Positions 55,222 to 63,446 of a stretch of 64,000 bases of DNA are shown piece after piece. The translations under genes were made by a program, and so were the position numbers. The notes under the pieces are model-generated. The model ran no database searches and had not been told where the DNA came from. It was given only the letters and a program-made list of their open reading frames with translations. Location: positions 5,051-69,050 of the forward strand of contig CAZCGA010000019.1 in the NCBI GenBank assembly GCA_964498075.1, in the 5' to 3' direction. Every line of letters begins with the position of its first letter. Position 1 is the stretch's first letter. The DNA is from CAZCGA01 sp964498075 (GTDB lineage: Bacteria > Desulfobacterota > Binatia > HRBIN30).

Positions 55222-55539
55222 ATGGCGACCAAGTTGTACGTAGGCAACCTGCCCTTCAAGGCTCGTGAAGAGGAATTGCAGTCCCTCTTTCAGCAGGCTG
55301 GGACGGTCGAATCGGTCAATATCATCCGCGATAAGATCTCCGGGCAGTCGCGGGGGTTCGGCTTCGTCGAGATGTCCAGCTCGGAGGACGCGCAGAAGGC
55401 CATCGAGATGTTCAACGGCCACAGCATGGAGAATCGCGAGATCATCGTGAACGAGGCGCGGCCGCAGGCACCGCGACCGCCACGTTCCGGGGGGGGTGGC
55501 GCAGGCGGGCGCGGCGGGTACGGTCGCCGCGATCGTTAG
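55222..55539 (+). CDS. RRM-domain RNA-binding protein
   Basis: 105 residues from ATG 55222 with GGAGG nine bases upstream. A single RRM has RNP2 LYVGNL and RNP1 SRGFGFVEM, and a Gly-rich C-terminal tail (GGGGAGGRGGYGRRDR). This is the short bacterial RNA-binding protein type of cyanobacteria and deltaproteobacteria, sometimes cold-inducible. Confidence 0.93.
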   Translation: MATKLYVGNLPFKAREEELQSLFQQAGTVESVNIIRDKISGQSRGFGFVEMSSSEDAQKAIEMFNGHSMENREIIVNEARPQAPRPPRSGGGGAGGRGGYGRRDR

Positions 55540-55611
55540 GGCGGTGTGCCTTCGCACCGGTCTCCGACCGGTGCGCGGCGGGTCTGCCGGCCCGTAGTTG
55601 TGATCATCCCG

Positions 55612-56196
55612 ATGCAGCAGCGTTCCACGGCAGCACTACGGCGCTTGATCGACGCCGCGATGGAGCTGGAGCGTCGGACCATGCACCTGTACTGCAAGTT
55701 CGAGAGCCAGTTCAGCGACCGTGAGGACCTCCGCGGATTCTGGTTCGACATGGCGCAGCACGAGTCGCGGCACTTCGGCGCCTTAGCGTTGGTGGCCGGG
55801 TTGTTGGACAGCGCCTCGAAACGCAGCCTGCACGCGTCCATCTCGCTGACCCCGGCGCGGGTGCAGCATCTGCGCCGGTTGCTGGCGCGGCTGCACGCCG
55901 AGGCGGAGCAGGGAGTCACCCCCGAACGCGCCTTCGAGATCGCCCTCGAAGTGGAAAGCTCGGAGATCGAAGATGTCGTGCTCGATCTGTTGCACACGTT
56001 GAAGGGCGAAGCGGAGCGCGAGCGGGCGATGAAGCTACTGATCCATGACCTTGGCGATCTCAGCTACATGATCGAGAAGCATACGAGCAATCACGATCTG
56101 CTGGCCCGTGCCGACGAGTTGTTGGAGAAGCAGGTCGGGCGCCTGCGGGCGGTGGCGGCGCGCCCGCGGCGCCCCCTGCATCGGCTCAAGGGTTGA
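55612..56196 (+). CDS. Ferritin-like di-iron domain protein
   Basis: 194 residues from ATG 55612 (open frame begins at 55546). Helical throughout, with an acidic helix MELERRTMHLYCKFESQF, an ExxH in QHESRHFGAL, and a second pair in ALEVESSEIEDVVLDLL followed by DLSYMIEKHTSNH. This is the rubrerythrin/ferritin-like pattern for iron binding. Function unknown; it may handle oxygen or peroxide. Confidence 0.7.
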   Translation: MQQRSTAALRRLIDAAMELERRTMHLYCKFESQFSDREDLRGFWFDMAQHESRHFGALALVAGLLDSASKRSLHASISLTPARVQHLRRLLARLHAEAEQGVTPERAFEIALEVESSEIEDVVLDLLHTLKGEAERERAMKLLIHDLGDLSYMIEKHTSNHDLLARADELLEKQVGRLRAVAARPRRPLHRLKG

Positions 56197-56243
56197 GAGC
56201 ACAGCGGAGCTGAGCAGCGAAGGGAACCCTGGAGGAGTAGCGG

Positions 56244-57443
56244 ATGCGGCGGCGGTGGCAGGGAATGGTTCTCGGGATCGGGCTCGCCGTGGCGGCGCGG
56301 CCGGCCGCCGCCGCGCCGCCACGCGCGCCCGCGGCGATCCTCCTCGATGCCCTCAGCGGCGAGTCACTGCGCGAACAGTATGCCGACACGGCGCGACCGG
56401 CCGCCGCGCTCAACGACTTGATGGTGCTTCTGCTGGCGATGGAAGAGGCCAGCCTCGGGGCGCTGCCGCTGGACGCGCCGGTTACGGTGAGCGACGCCGC
56501 CACCGGGAGCACCGCGCAGCGCGATGGCGCCATCCAGCGTGTGGCCGCGGCGCGGAACGACGGCCGCCACGCCGCCGCCACGGTGCCCCCGGATCGCATC
56601 CCGCTGCGACGTGACGGGCACTATGTGCTCGGCGATCTTCTGAAGGCCATGCTCATCGCCGCCAAGAGCGATGCGGCCGTCGGCGCTGCGGAGGCCATCA
56701 GCGGCTCGCTGCCGACCTGTCTGGAGTTGATGAATGCGCGCGCCGCACGGCTCGGAATGGATGCAACGCACTACGAAACCATCGGCGGGACCGTCGGAGC
56801 GGCAAGCGCCGACACCACGACGGCGCGCGACCTCGCCCGTCTCGCGCAAGCGTTGGTACGCTACCCGCAGGTCTTGCAGTGGGCATCGCTGAGCGGGCTG
56901 CCGTTCGATCAGGGTGCGGTGCTGCTGCGCAACACCAATTCGCTGCTCGATGCGGTGCCCGGCGCGGACGGTCTGCAGGCGAGCGCCAGCGGCATGGGCA
57001 CGCCGGTGGCAAGCTTCAGCGTCCTTGCCACGGCGCAACGCGGCGCGCTGCGTCTCATCGCGGCGGTCCTCGACGCTCCCGACAGCGCCACACGGTACAG
57101 CACGGCGGCGGAGTGGTTGGAGTGGGGCTTCCAGCACTACGAGCGCCTGGAGATTGCCAAGCGAGGCGAGCCGATCAACATCCCAATCCAGGTAGTGAAC
57201 GGGTCCGTGTCGCAGCTGACGCCGATCACCGGCCAGACGTTCTCGCTGCTGCACCGACGCGACGAAGAACGAGATCTGCAGGTTCGCTATCAGCTGCCGA
57301 CGATGCTGACGGCGCCGTTGAACCGCCATGAGCCCATCGGCGAGATCATCGTCGAAGAGAAAGGCGCACTGATCGGCGTGATTCCCGTTCTCAGCCCAAG
57401 CAACGTCGTGACCAGCGGGATCCTCTCGGCGGCGCTGCCGTAG
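56244..57443 (+). CDS. S11 (D-alanyl-D-alanine carboxypeptidase) family pseudoenzyme
   Basis: 399 residues with a signal peptide (LGIGLAVAARPAAA). The whole sequence aligns with PBP5/DacA: catalytic domain to about residue 295, then a beta-rich C-terminal domain (LQVRYQLPTMLTAPLNRHEPIGEIIVEEKGALIGVIPVL). All three active-site motifs are changed: SxxK is A55-L-N-D58, SxN is A140-K-S142, and KTG is Q245-A-S247. It can hardly act as a penicillin-sensitive carboxypeptidase; a binding or regulatory role at peptidoglycan is plausible. Its TAG stop lies in the left end of the inverted repeat at 57441. Confidence 0.82.
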   Translation: MRRRWQGMVLGIGLAVAARPAAAAPPRAPAAILLDALSGESLREQYADTARPAAALNDLMVLLLAMEEASLGALPLDAPVTVSDAATGSTAQRDGAIQRVAAARNDGRHAAATVPPDRIPLRRDGHYVLGDLLKAMLIAAKSDAAVGAAEAISGSLPTCLELMNARAARLGMDATHYETIGGTVGAASADTTTARDLARLAQALVRYPQVLQWASLSGLPFDQGAVLLRNTNSLLDAVPGADGLQASASGMGTPVASFSVLATAQRGALRLIAAVLDAPDSATRYSTAAEWLEWGFQHYERLEIAKRGEPINIPIQVVNGSVSQLTPITGQTFSLLHRRDEERDLQVRYQLPTMLTAPLNRHEPIGEIIVEEKGALIGVIPVLSPSNVVTSGILSAALP

Positions 57444-57546
57444 GGGCGAGGCATTTCCCCTGCCGTGCGGACGTACCGGTCGGTACGGTACGTCGCCCCA
57501 ACGAGCTGACGACCGCGCAAAGACGACCGGAAATGCCTCGCCCCTA
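57441..57546. repeat. MITE-like inverted repeat element
   Basis: Perfect 18-base inverted ends TAGGGGCGAGGCATTTCC (57441-57458) and GGAAATGCCTCGCCCCTA (57529-57546) enclose 70 bases that themselves contain the palindromic stretch CGTACCGGTCGGTACGGTACG. No coding capacity. The left end supplies the TAG of the S11 gene and the right end, read on the minus strand, the TAG of the HEAT gene. Looks like a small non-autonomous repeat or a bidirectional terminator structure. Confidence 0.8.
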
Positions 57547-58395
57547 CTTCGCCGGCTTTTGTGCCGGCTGTATGGGCAGCGGCTGCCCCGGCTGCGGCTG
57601 CTCCTGCGGCGTTTGGTCTTCAAGATCGTCTTGCGCGCCCGGCTCTTGGTAAATCTCTTCGAGGTCCAAGATTCCCTCGGCCAGGTTGCGGACCTCTTCG
57701 TCGGGATCGTTGAGGGCCTTCTCGACCGCGCTGCGCGCCCGCTCACCGCCGATGTCTGCCAGGACACTCAGCGCCTCGAAGCGAATGTCGGGTGCCGGAT
57801 CGCTGACCGCCTTCTCGATCGCTTCCACCGGCGGCTCCTCGGTGAAGTCGGACAGCGACTCCAGTGCGGCCATCCGCACCTCTTCATCTTCATCCGAAAG
57901 GGCCTGCGCGAGCACCGGGATGACTTCCGGATCCTCCGAGGAGCCCAGCAACGTGACCGCCGCCAGACGGCGCTCCGGATCGGTGTCCTGGAGGGCCAGG
58001 TGCGTCAGGGTTGGGATGTCATCCGGGTCTTCGTCCAATGTCGGGGGCTCGTCCGGACCTCCCGGTTCCATGTTCGGGGGCAGTTGCCCGCGGGCATCGA
58101 CTTTGGGGGCTCCCAGCCGGCCCCGCTGTGCAGTTTGTCCCGAGGCGCCAGGCATGGAACCACGTGCCTGGATTCGATCTCGCATGGCATCCTTCGTCTG
58201 CATCGACCCGGGGCCACGCAGCTGCTGCAGGCGCTGCTGCACGCGTTCGCTGGTCTTCAGCTCGCGTGTTTTCACCGGCTCGTTGCCGATCTGGGGTTCT
58301 CCGCCACGCTTTCCGGAGCGCACCAGGAGGACGATGACCGCCAGGACGCAGGCGACTCCGAGGCCAACCTTGAGGCCGAAGGACGATCTCATCAC
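57544..58395 (-). CDS. Membrane-anchored HEAT-repeat protein
   Basis: 283 residues. One N-terminal membrane helix (VGLGVACVLAVIVLLV), then a flexible Pro/Gly/Asp-rich stretch. Four to five HEAT/PBS-like repeats follow from about residue 125 to 240 (DTDPERRLAAVTLLGSSEDPEVIPVLAQALSDEDEEVRMAALESL...). The tail is Gln/Pro-rich. It is probably a periplasmic scaffold for protein contacts. Confidence 0.8.
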   Translation of the reverse strand: MMRSSFGLKVGLGVACVLAVIVLLVRSGKRGGEPQIGNEPVKTRELKTSERVQQRLQQLRGPGSMQTKDAMRDRIQARGSMPGASGQTAQRGRLGAPKVDARGQLPPNMEPGGPDEPPTLDEDPDDIPTLTHLALQDTDPERRLAAVTLLGSSEDPEVIPVLAQALSDEDEEVRMAALESLSDFTEEPPVEAIEKAVSDPAPDIRFEALSVLADIGGERARSAVEKALNDPDEEVRNLAEGILDLEEIYQEPGAQDDLEDQTPQEQPQPGQPLPIQPAQKPAK

Positions 58396-58669
58396 GGGCT
58401 CTCACGCATCGTTCGGAACCATCCGGGCTGATAACTTGGAGCGCAGCTTAGCAACTCAGGCCCCGTTGCGAAAGACGGACGGCGCCGCAGGAATATTCAG
58501 TCTGCCGCCCACACCCCCGAGCTCGCGGGACGACGCCTGCACCGCGGGTCGCTTGCAAGTTCGCCGGGGCTCATTTATCCAAGCGCAGCGTGTCGGGGGA
58601 CAGCATGCCGCCAGCCAGCCGAAGTGAGCCAGGATCTGTGCAACCGCGACGATCGCAGGTGGCGCCGCG

Positions 58670-59059
58670 GTGAGCGTTCTGCTGCGCATCGCTGCGGGGG
58701 TTTCCTTGCTCTGGGCCGTAACGCTCCTGGGTTTGAAGGATCACCTGATTGCCGCGGAGCAACTCTCGCCCATTGTCCGCGCTCTTGCAAACGGTCTCGG
58801 GATCGCCAACCTGGTGCTGGCGTGTCTGTTTTGGTACGCCGCGCGCGCGCCGGCCGCCTACCGCGGCGTGGTCTACGGCGCAATCATGCTGCTCGTGCTG
58901 CGGACGGCGAACGACCTGTACGAGTTGCTGGTGTTGCTGCCGGGCGATCGAGCGCTGGTCAGTCTTGCCGACCTGGTCGTCAGCGTCGCGTTGCTCGTGG
59001 GCATTTTGGAGGCGCTGCCGCGCATGCTGGCTACGGGGCCAAATCGAACAGCTCCTTGA
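58670..59059 (+). CDS. Small integral membrane protein
   Basis: 129 residues from GTG 58670 with four predicted transmembrane helices (LLRIAAGVSLLWAVTLLG, LANGLGIANLVLACLFWYA, VVYGAIMLLVLRTANDLYEL, LADLVVSVALLVGILEAL). No family recognised. The 3' end overlaps the convergent AttH-like gene by 29 bases. Confidence 0.6.
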   Translation: MSVLLRIAAGVSLLWAVTLLGLKDHLIAAEQLSPIVRALANGLGIANLVLACLFWYAARAPAAYRGVVYGAIMLLVLRTANDLYELLVLLPGDRALVSLADLVVSVALLVGILEALPRMLATGPNRTAP

Positions 59060-60116
59060 AGCCCGTCGGCCGGTGGGGGCCGAGGATCAGCTGCTCAAGC
59101 ACGCCGATGCCGCGGCGCGCGCCGCAGGTGGCTTCACAGACGGCCTGAATGTGCAGGTGCAATGGAATGCCGGGGTCGATCTCCGACAACGCCCACGACT
59201 CGCCGCCGACCTCGTTCTCGCCGACGAACATCCCGTGGCCCCACTGCGGATGCCCGTAGCCGAGTCCGATCATATAGAAGTTGTAGAGCGGCCGCAGTGA
59301 GATCACCATCTCGTCGCCGACGTGCGGCTGTAGCCGGACCTCGGCGGCGCGGGCGTGGCGCGTGCCGGTTTGCATCGTCAGGTGGTGGCGCACCGATCGC
59401 ATGGCCTGCACCTCGCCCCCGCGCGGGATCACCATCCCGGCGCTGTGCCACGGCTCGCCGTCGCCGTCCTCGTTGACGTCGAAGTGCGTGCACAGGTCAT
59501 CGAAGTTCAACGGCGCCCAGAGCCAGAAGAACTGCAGCGGAAAGGACGGTGCGCCGGCTTCGCGCTCGCCGACCGGGCGAATACCCCACGAACGGTCGCG
59601 CGTCCCCCAGAAGCGCCGGGCGCCGACGTCGAGCCGAAGCCCGTCGACGTGCAGCGTCCCGCTCCACTCGCCGTGCTGGGTCAGACGGGTGTAGTCCATG
59701 AAGATGCGCGCGCCGATGCGGCGCAGAAAACGCGGCTCCTCGATGACGGGGGCGCGACCCGTGAACAGCAGATCGCCGGAGATCCCCCATTGGTTCGGCT
59801 CGATCCGCACGCGCAAGCGTTGCAGCGGCTCGACCACCTCGATGCTGATCGGCCCGACGCGCGTCTCCATGCGTTCCGGGCCGGCGAGACGCGAAGCGCG
59901 GAGCACGTATTGCCGGCCGCCGTGGACGATGCTGCAGGCGGCATCCATGACCTGACGATTCGGATAGCACCCGAAGGCCACGGCGAAGTAGGTGGAGCCG
60001 TCGCGGGCATAGCCGTTGAAGAAGTAGCGATCGTAGAAGTTCCGGTCGCTCGTCCCGACGTGGGCGACAGGCTCGGGCGTCTGATGGATCGGGTAGTCGT
60101 CAGCCTTCGTGAGCAT
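59031..60116 (-). CDS. AttH/carotenoid-hydratase-like lipocalin-fold protein (DUF7064/7065 type)
   Basis: 361 residues, no signal peptide. Beta-rich, with GRQYVLRASRLAG, RRFWGTRDRSWGIRPVG and FFWLWAPLNFDDLCTHFDVNEDGDG, which resemble the AttH-like double-lipocalin fold of carotenoid 1,2-hydratase and DUF7064/7065 proteins often linked to steroid or lipid metabolism. The substrate is unknown. Family assignment from memory of motifs only. Confidence 0.65.
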   Translation of the reverse strand: MLTKADDYPIHQTPEPVAHVGTSDRNFYDRYFFNGYARDGSTYFAVAFGCYPNRQVMDAACSIVHGGRQYVLRASRLAGPERMETRVGPISIEVVEPLQRLRVRIEPNQWGISGDLLFTGRAPVIEEPRFLRRIGARIFMDYTRLTQHGEWSGTLHVDGLRLDVGARRFWGTRDRSWGIRPVGEREAGAPSFPLQFFWLWAPLNFDDLCTHFDVNEDGDGEPWHSAGMVIPRGGEVQAMRSVRHHLTMQTGTRHARAAEVRLQPHVGDEMVISLRPLYNFYMIGLGYGHPQWGHGMFVGENEVGGESWALSEIDPGIPLHLHIQAVCEATCGARRGIGVLEQLILGPHRPTGFKELFDLAP

Positions 60117-60140
60117 TGCAGCTCAGTACCTGAAGCGGAG

Positions 60141-60392
60141 TCACGCCGGCCGCTTCAATCGCTCGGGCGGCTTTCCCGTGAGTCGGACGACGAGCTGCTC
60201 GACTTCGGCGGCGTAGCGCCGGATGACCTCGTCGCCGTCGCATGGCAAATCCCGCAAGCGCTCGCGCTCCGGCAGGCTCAGGGCTTGCCACTCCTTCAAG
60301 TGCAGCTTGATGCCGGCGCGATCCAGCTTGTCGCGCACCTCATGCGGCATCAGATCGAGGCGCCGCGCTTCTCCTTCTTCCACTTCTTCCAC
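60141..60392 (-). CDS. Nitrate reductase-associated family protein
   Basis: 83 residues. The core MPHEVRDKLDRAGIKLHLKEWQALSLPERERLRDLPC...YAAEVEQLVVRLTGKP matches the small Nitr_red_assoc family found near nitrate reductase and molybdopterin genes in cyanobacteria. No nitrate reductase is in the window; the MoeA-type gene at 3058 is far away. It follows the zinc-ribbon gene by 15 bases on the same strand. Confidence 0.65.
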   Translation of the reverse strand: MEEVEEGEARRLDLMPHEVRDKLDRAGIKLHLKEWQALSLPERERLRDLPCDGDEVIRRYAAEVEQLVVRLTGKPPERLKRPA

Positions 60393-60407
60393 GTCACGCT
60401 CTCCGCT

Positions 60408-60671
60408 TCACGCCGCTTGCCAGCGGCTGACCTTGTGCTTGAGCTGTCCCTTCTCGTTGCGGAGCTCCTCGACGATGTTCTTGCCGCCGCACTTCGGGCA
60501 GGGGAAGTACCGCGTCCCGCCATCCGTCTTCGCCGTCCACGCGAGATCGACGTACAGCACGTTGTTGCTGTCGACCTCGTACGCGAGCAATCCGCCGCAT
60601 TGCGGATTCAAGCAGTGCAGCGCGAGGATGTCGGCGGCCTTCTTGGCCTTCGGCTTAGGGGCGTCGTCCAT
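60408..60671 (-). CDS. Zinc-ribbon protein
   Basis: 87 residues. Two Cys pairs (CLNPQC and CPKC) separated by a strand-rich stretch make a zinc ribbon: LHCLNPQCGGLLAYEVDS...RYFPCPKCGGKNIVEEL. The N-terminus is Lys-rich. Function unknown; first gene of a likely two-gene unit with the nitrate reductase-associated protein. Confidence 0.6.
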   Translation of the reverse strand: MDDAPKPKAKKAADILALHCLNPQCGGLLAYEVDSNNVLYVDLAWTAKTDGGTRYFPCPKCGGKNIVEELRNEKGQLKHKVSRWQAA

Positions 60672-60888
60672 CGGGACTTCCGCTCATACAAGGCGAACCC
60701 ACCGTGTGGCAAGCGGCCGATACGCACCCTTGATCGACGCCTCATCCGTGGATTCCGTCACAACGCCCGATCGTCTTGACAAATGTGACCCGTGGACGAT
60801 ATTCCCGCATCTTGGACAGCGAGTGCGGCCGCCGGTGAAGCGATTGGAGATGACGCGAGAGTGGGCAGCGCGCGGCCCCTCGGGTTGC

Positions 60889-62265
60889 ATGAATGACCCG
60901 CAGCATGCCGAGTGGAGCGGAAGGCCTTGCCGTCGTGTGCTGGTCAGGGGCCTGGTAGTGCTCGCCTGCACCGTTTCTGCGGCGCGCGCCCAATCCACCG
61001 TGGCGCTGCATCGCTTCCTCCCCGATGTTCCCGCCGGATTGCTCCCCGCCGCGGTGACCACTGCGGACATCGATGGCGACGGCAACATCGATGCCGCCGT
61101 CGCGAACTCCGGCGACGACGATGTCTCCGTGCTGTGGGGGAATGGAGACGGCACCTTCATTGACACGGGTATCACGTTTTCGGTAGGGATCGCGCCCGTG
61201 GCGATCGCGATCGGCGACATTAATCACGATGGCAAGCTCGACATCATCACCGCCGACGAGGTTGGCAGTACGGTGAGCGTGCTGCTCAACCAAGGAGAGC
61301 GGATGTTTGGTGAGAAGATTTCCACCGACACCGGTTTCTCCCCGGAGTCGGTGGTGATCGGCAAGTTCGACGCCGATGATTTCCTCGACGCGGCCACCGC
61401 CGACGACTTGGACGACACGGTGACCATATTCAAGGGTGTAGGCGACGGGAGCTTCACGATCGCGCAAACAGTCGTCGTCGGAATAGAAGTAGAACCCTTC
61501 GGGCTGGCAGCGGAGGATCTCAACAACGACCAAAAGATCGACCTCGTGTTGACCAACGGCGGCGGGGGTATCGATGAGAACGGTTCGGTCACGGTCCTTA
61601 AGGGTACAGGTACCGGCCTCTTCGAACTGCAACCGGATATCATGTCCGACCTCTTCAACTTCCCGGTGCGCGTGACGATCGCGCTGCTCAACAACGACAC
61701 GATTCCGGACCTCGTCGTGGTGAATGAGACCGGGGACGCCGTGTCGGGCGAGGGGACGTTGACGATCCTCCTGGGCGTGGGCGACCTGACCTTTCAGACG
61801 CCGGCGAACGTGAGTATCGGGGTGGATAACAACCCCGAGGCTGCGGTTGTGGGGGACTTCAACGGCGACCACGTGCCGGATATTGCAACTTCCGGCAATT
61901 TGAAGGATAACGTCCCCGTACTTGTCGGTCTTGGCGATGGCACGTTTACGCTGGCTCAATCCTTTGATGTGGGCGCCGGGCCGTTTGGGATCGCGACGGA
62001 TGACTTCAACAAGGATGGCAACCCCGACCTCGTCACCGCCAACATGGAAGGTGGAACGATGTCAGCGCTCATCAGCTTCTGTGCGGGCGATTGCAACGGG
62101 CGGGGTACGGTGACCAACGACGAGCTGTTGACGCTAGTGGACGTTGCCTCGGGTCAGACGGAGTTGGGAGCCTGCCAAGCGGGTGACACCAATATGGATG
62201 GACAGATTTCAATCACCGAGCTTGTGACTGCGGTGAAGAAGGCAACCACTGGATGCACGCCATGA
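60889..62265 (+). CDS. Secreted FG-GAP repeat protein with dockerin-like C-terminus
   Basis: 458 residues from ATG 60889 (ATG 60850 is an alternative). A signal peptide (VLVRGLVVLACTVSAARA) is followed by FG-GAP/VCBS propeller repeats with Ca-binding loops (ADIDGDGNIDAAV, GDINHDGKLDII, DFNGDHVPDIA). The last 65 residues form a dockerin-like pair of EF-hand loops: GDCNGRGTVTNDELLTLV and GDTNMDGQISITELVTAVKK, ending GCTP. The same tail ends the next gene. Confidence 0.85.
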   Translation: MNDPQHAEWSGRPCRRVLVRGLVVLACTVSAARAQSTVALHRFLPDVPAGLLPAAVTTADIDGDGNIDAAVANSGDDDVSVLWGNGDGTFIDTGITFSVGIAPVAIAIGDINHDGKLDIITADEVGSTVSVLLNQGERMFGEKISTDTGFSPESVVIGKFDADDFLDAATADDLDDTVTIFKGVGDGSFTIAQTVVVGIEVEPFGLAAEDLNNDQKIDLVLTNGGGGIDENGSVTVLKGTGTGLFELQPDIMSDLFNFPVRVTIALLNNDTIPDLVVVNETGDAVSGEGTLTILLGVGDLTFQTPANVSIGVDNNPEAAVVGDFNGDHVPDIATSGNLKDNVPVLVGLGDGTFTLAQSFDVGAGPFGIATDDFNKDGNPDLVTANMEGGTMSALISFCAGDCNGRGTVTNDELLTLVDVASGQTELGACQAGDTNMDGQISITELVTAVKKATTGCTP

Positions 62266-62318
62266 AGTCGAAGACATTTCCAACGCGCAGGATTCTGGGC
62301 CAACAGGAGGTCCGCAAA

Positions 62319-63281
62319 ATGAAACTACGAACGGGTCTCGTGTGGGCAGGAGCGCTGGTGACGCTGCTCGCGCCGACACAGGTTGTTCCAGTCCAGGCTG
62401 TCGTGCAGCCGTGCCCGGATCCCAGCCAATGCGCCCAAGTGAGCCTCGATAACCTCAGCGGTTCGACCGGGCAGCCCGGTGGTACCCTCCAATTGGGGCT
62501 GACCTTCCAGCAGGGACCAAACGACAACCAATCGGGGACGGGCATTGATGAAATCGCCGCGCTGGCCTTGACCATCGGCCTGCCCGGGACGACGAGCGGC
62601 GCCCCGCTGACGCTGAAAGACTGTGCGCAAACCACACCCGACCTTCCTGCGGCGGTGAAGCCGGCTGCGTCGATTTCCAACTTCAACGTCGTCGTCGAGA
62701 ACGCCTACTGCACCAGCACACGTACGCATTGCCTGTGTTTCCCCGCCGCCGGCCAGACGCTCGACAGCTTCATCAATATCGTCATCTACGGGCCGAACCC
62801 GGTGGTGCCGCCGGTCACCAACATCCCGACGTTGCCCACCGGTCCGCAGCAGCTGCTGACGATCGATCTGAACATCGAGCCGACGGCAGCCGGAGCGATA
62901 GCCTTGAGTGTGTTTAATGAAGCGAGCACTGGGTCGAATCAGCGTCAGCACTTCACGGCGCTAGCGTCCGTCGGTGATCCGCAGGCGGTGGACCAAACGT
63001 GCAACCCGGTGTCGGGAACACCGCCGTGCAGCGATCCGGGAATGACCAGCCAGATGGCGTTCACGCAGAGCAGCGTGCAGATCCAGGGTGGGTGTGTAGG
63101 GAACTGCAACTACTCGCCGGCCGGTGTGACGTCAGTCGACCTGGCCAACATGGTCACCGTCGCGCTGGGCACTGACGCGGTGACCACATGTCAGGCGGGC
63201 GACAGCAACAACGACGGCGTGATCTCGATCACCGAGATCGTCACGGCTGTGAAGAAGGGTGCGACCGGATGCACGCCATAG
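62319..63281 (+). CDS. Secreted cohesin-like protein with dockerin-like C-terminus
   Basis: 320 residues from ATG 62319 (AGGAGG at 62305-62310). A signal peptide (GLVWAGALVTLLAPTQVVPVQA) is followed by a beta-sandwich region resembling cohesin-type domains (VSLDNLSGSTGQPGGTLQLGLTFQQG...IAALALTIGLPG, LLTIDLNIEPTAAG). The tail is GNCNYSPAGVTSVDLANMV...CQAGDSNNDGVISITEIVTAVKKGATGCTP. The first EF-hand loop has decayed, the second is intact. Several Cys suggest disulfides outside the cell. Confidence 0.75.
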   Translation: MKLRTGLVWAGALVTLLAPTQVVPVQAVVQPCPDPSQCAQVSLDNLSGSTGQPGGTLQLGLTFQQGPNDNQSGTGIDEIAALALTIGLPGTTSGAPLTLKDCAQTTPDLPAAVKPAASISNFNVVVENAYCTSTRTHCLCFPAAGQTLDSFINIVIYGPNPVVPPVTNIPTLPTGPQQLLTIDLNIEPTAAGAIALSVFNEASTGSNQRQHFTALASVGDPQAVDQTCNPVSGTPPCSDPGMTSQMAFTQSSVQIQGGCVGNCNYSPAGVTSVDLANMVTVALGTDAVTTCQAGDSNNDGVISITEIVTAVKKGATGCTP

Positions 63282-63446
63282 GCAGTCAGCGCCGGGCTTT
63301 CAGGATGCAGGAATTTTGCAAACAAATCAGTGGCGCAGGCTGGACACGCATGGGGAGTTTGGGGTAAAGGGAGCGTGCCGTGCGGGCACAGGGCGGCACC
63401 AAACAGTGTAACTTTGAACGGTAAACTCTTGGAGGGAGGTACGATC

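Noticed and set aside
57441..57546. CRISPR-like repeat
   Set aside because: Only one inverted pair, no direct repeats or spacers.
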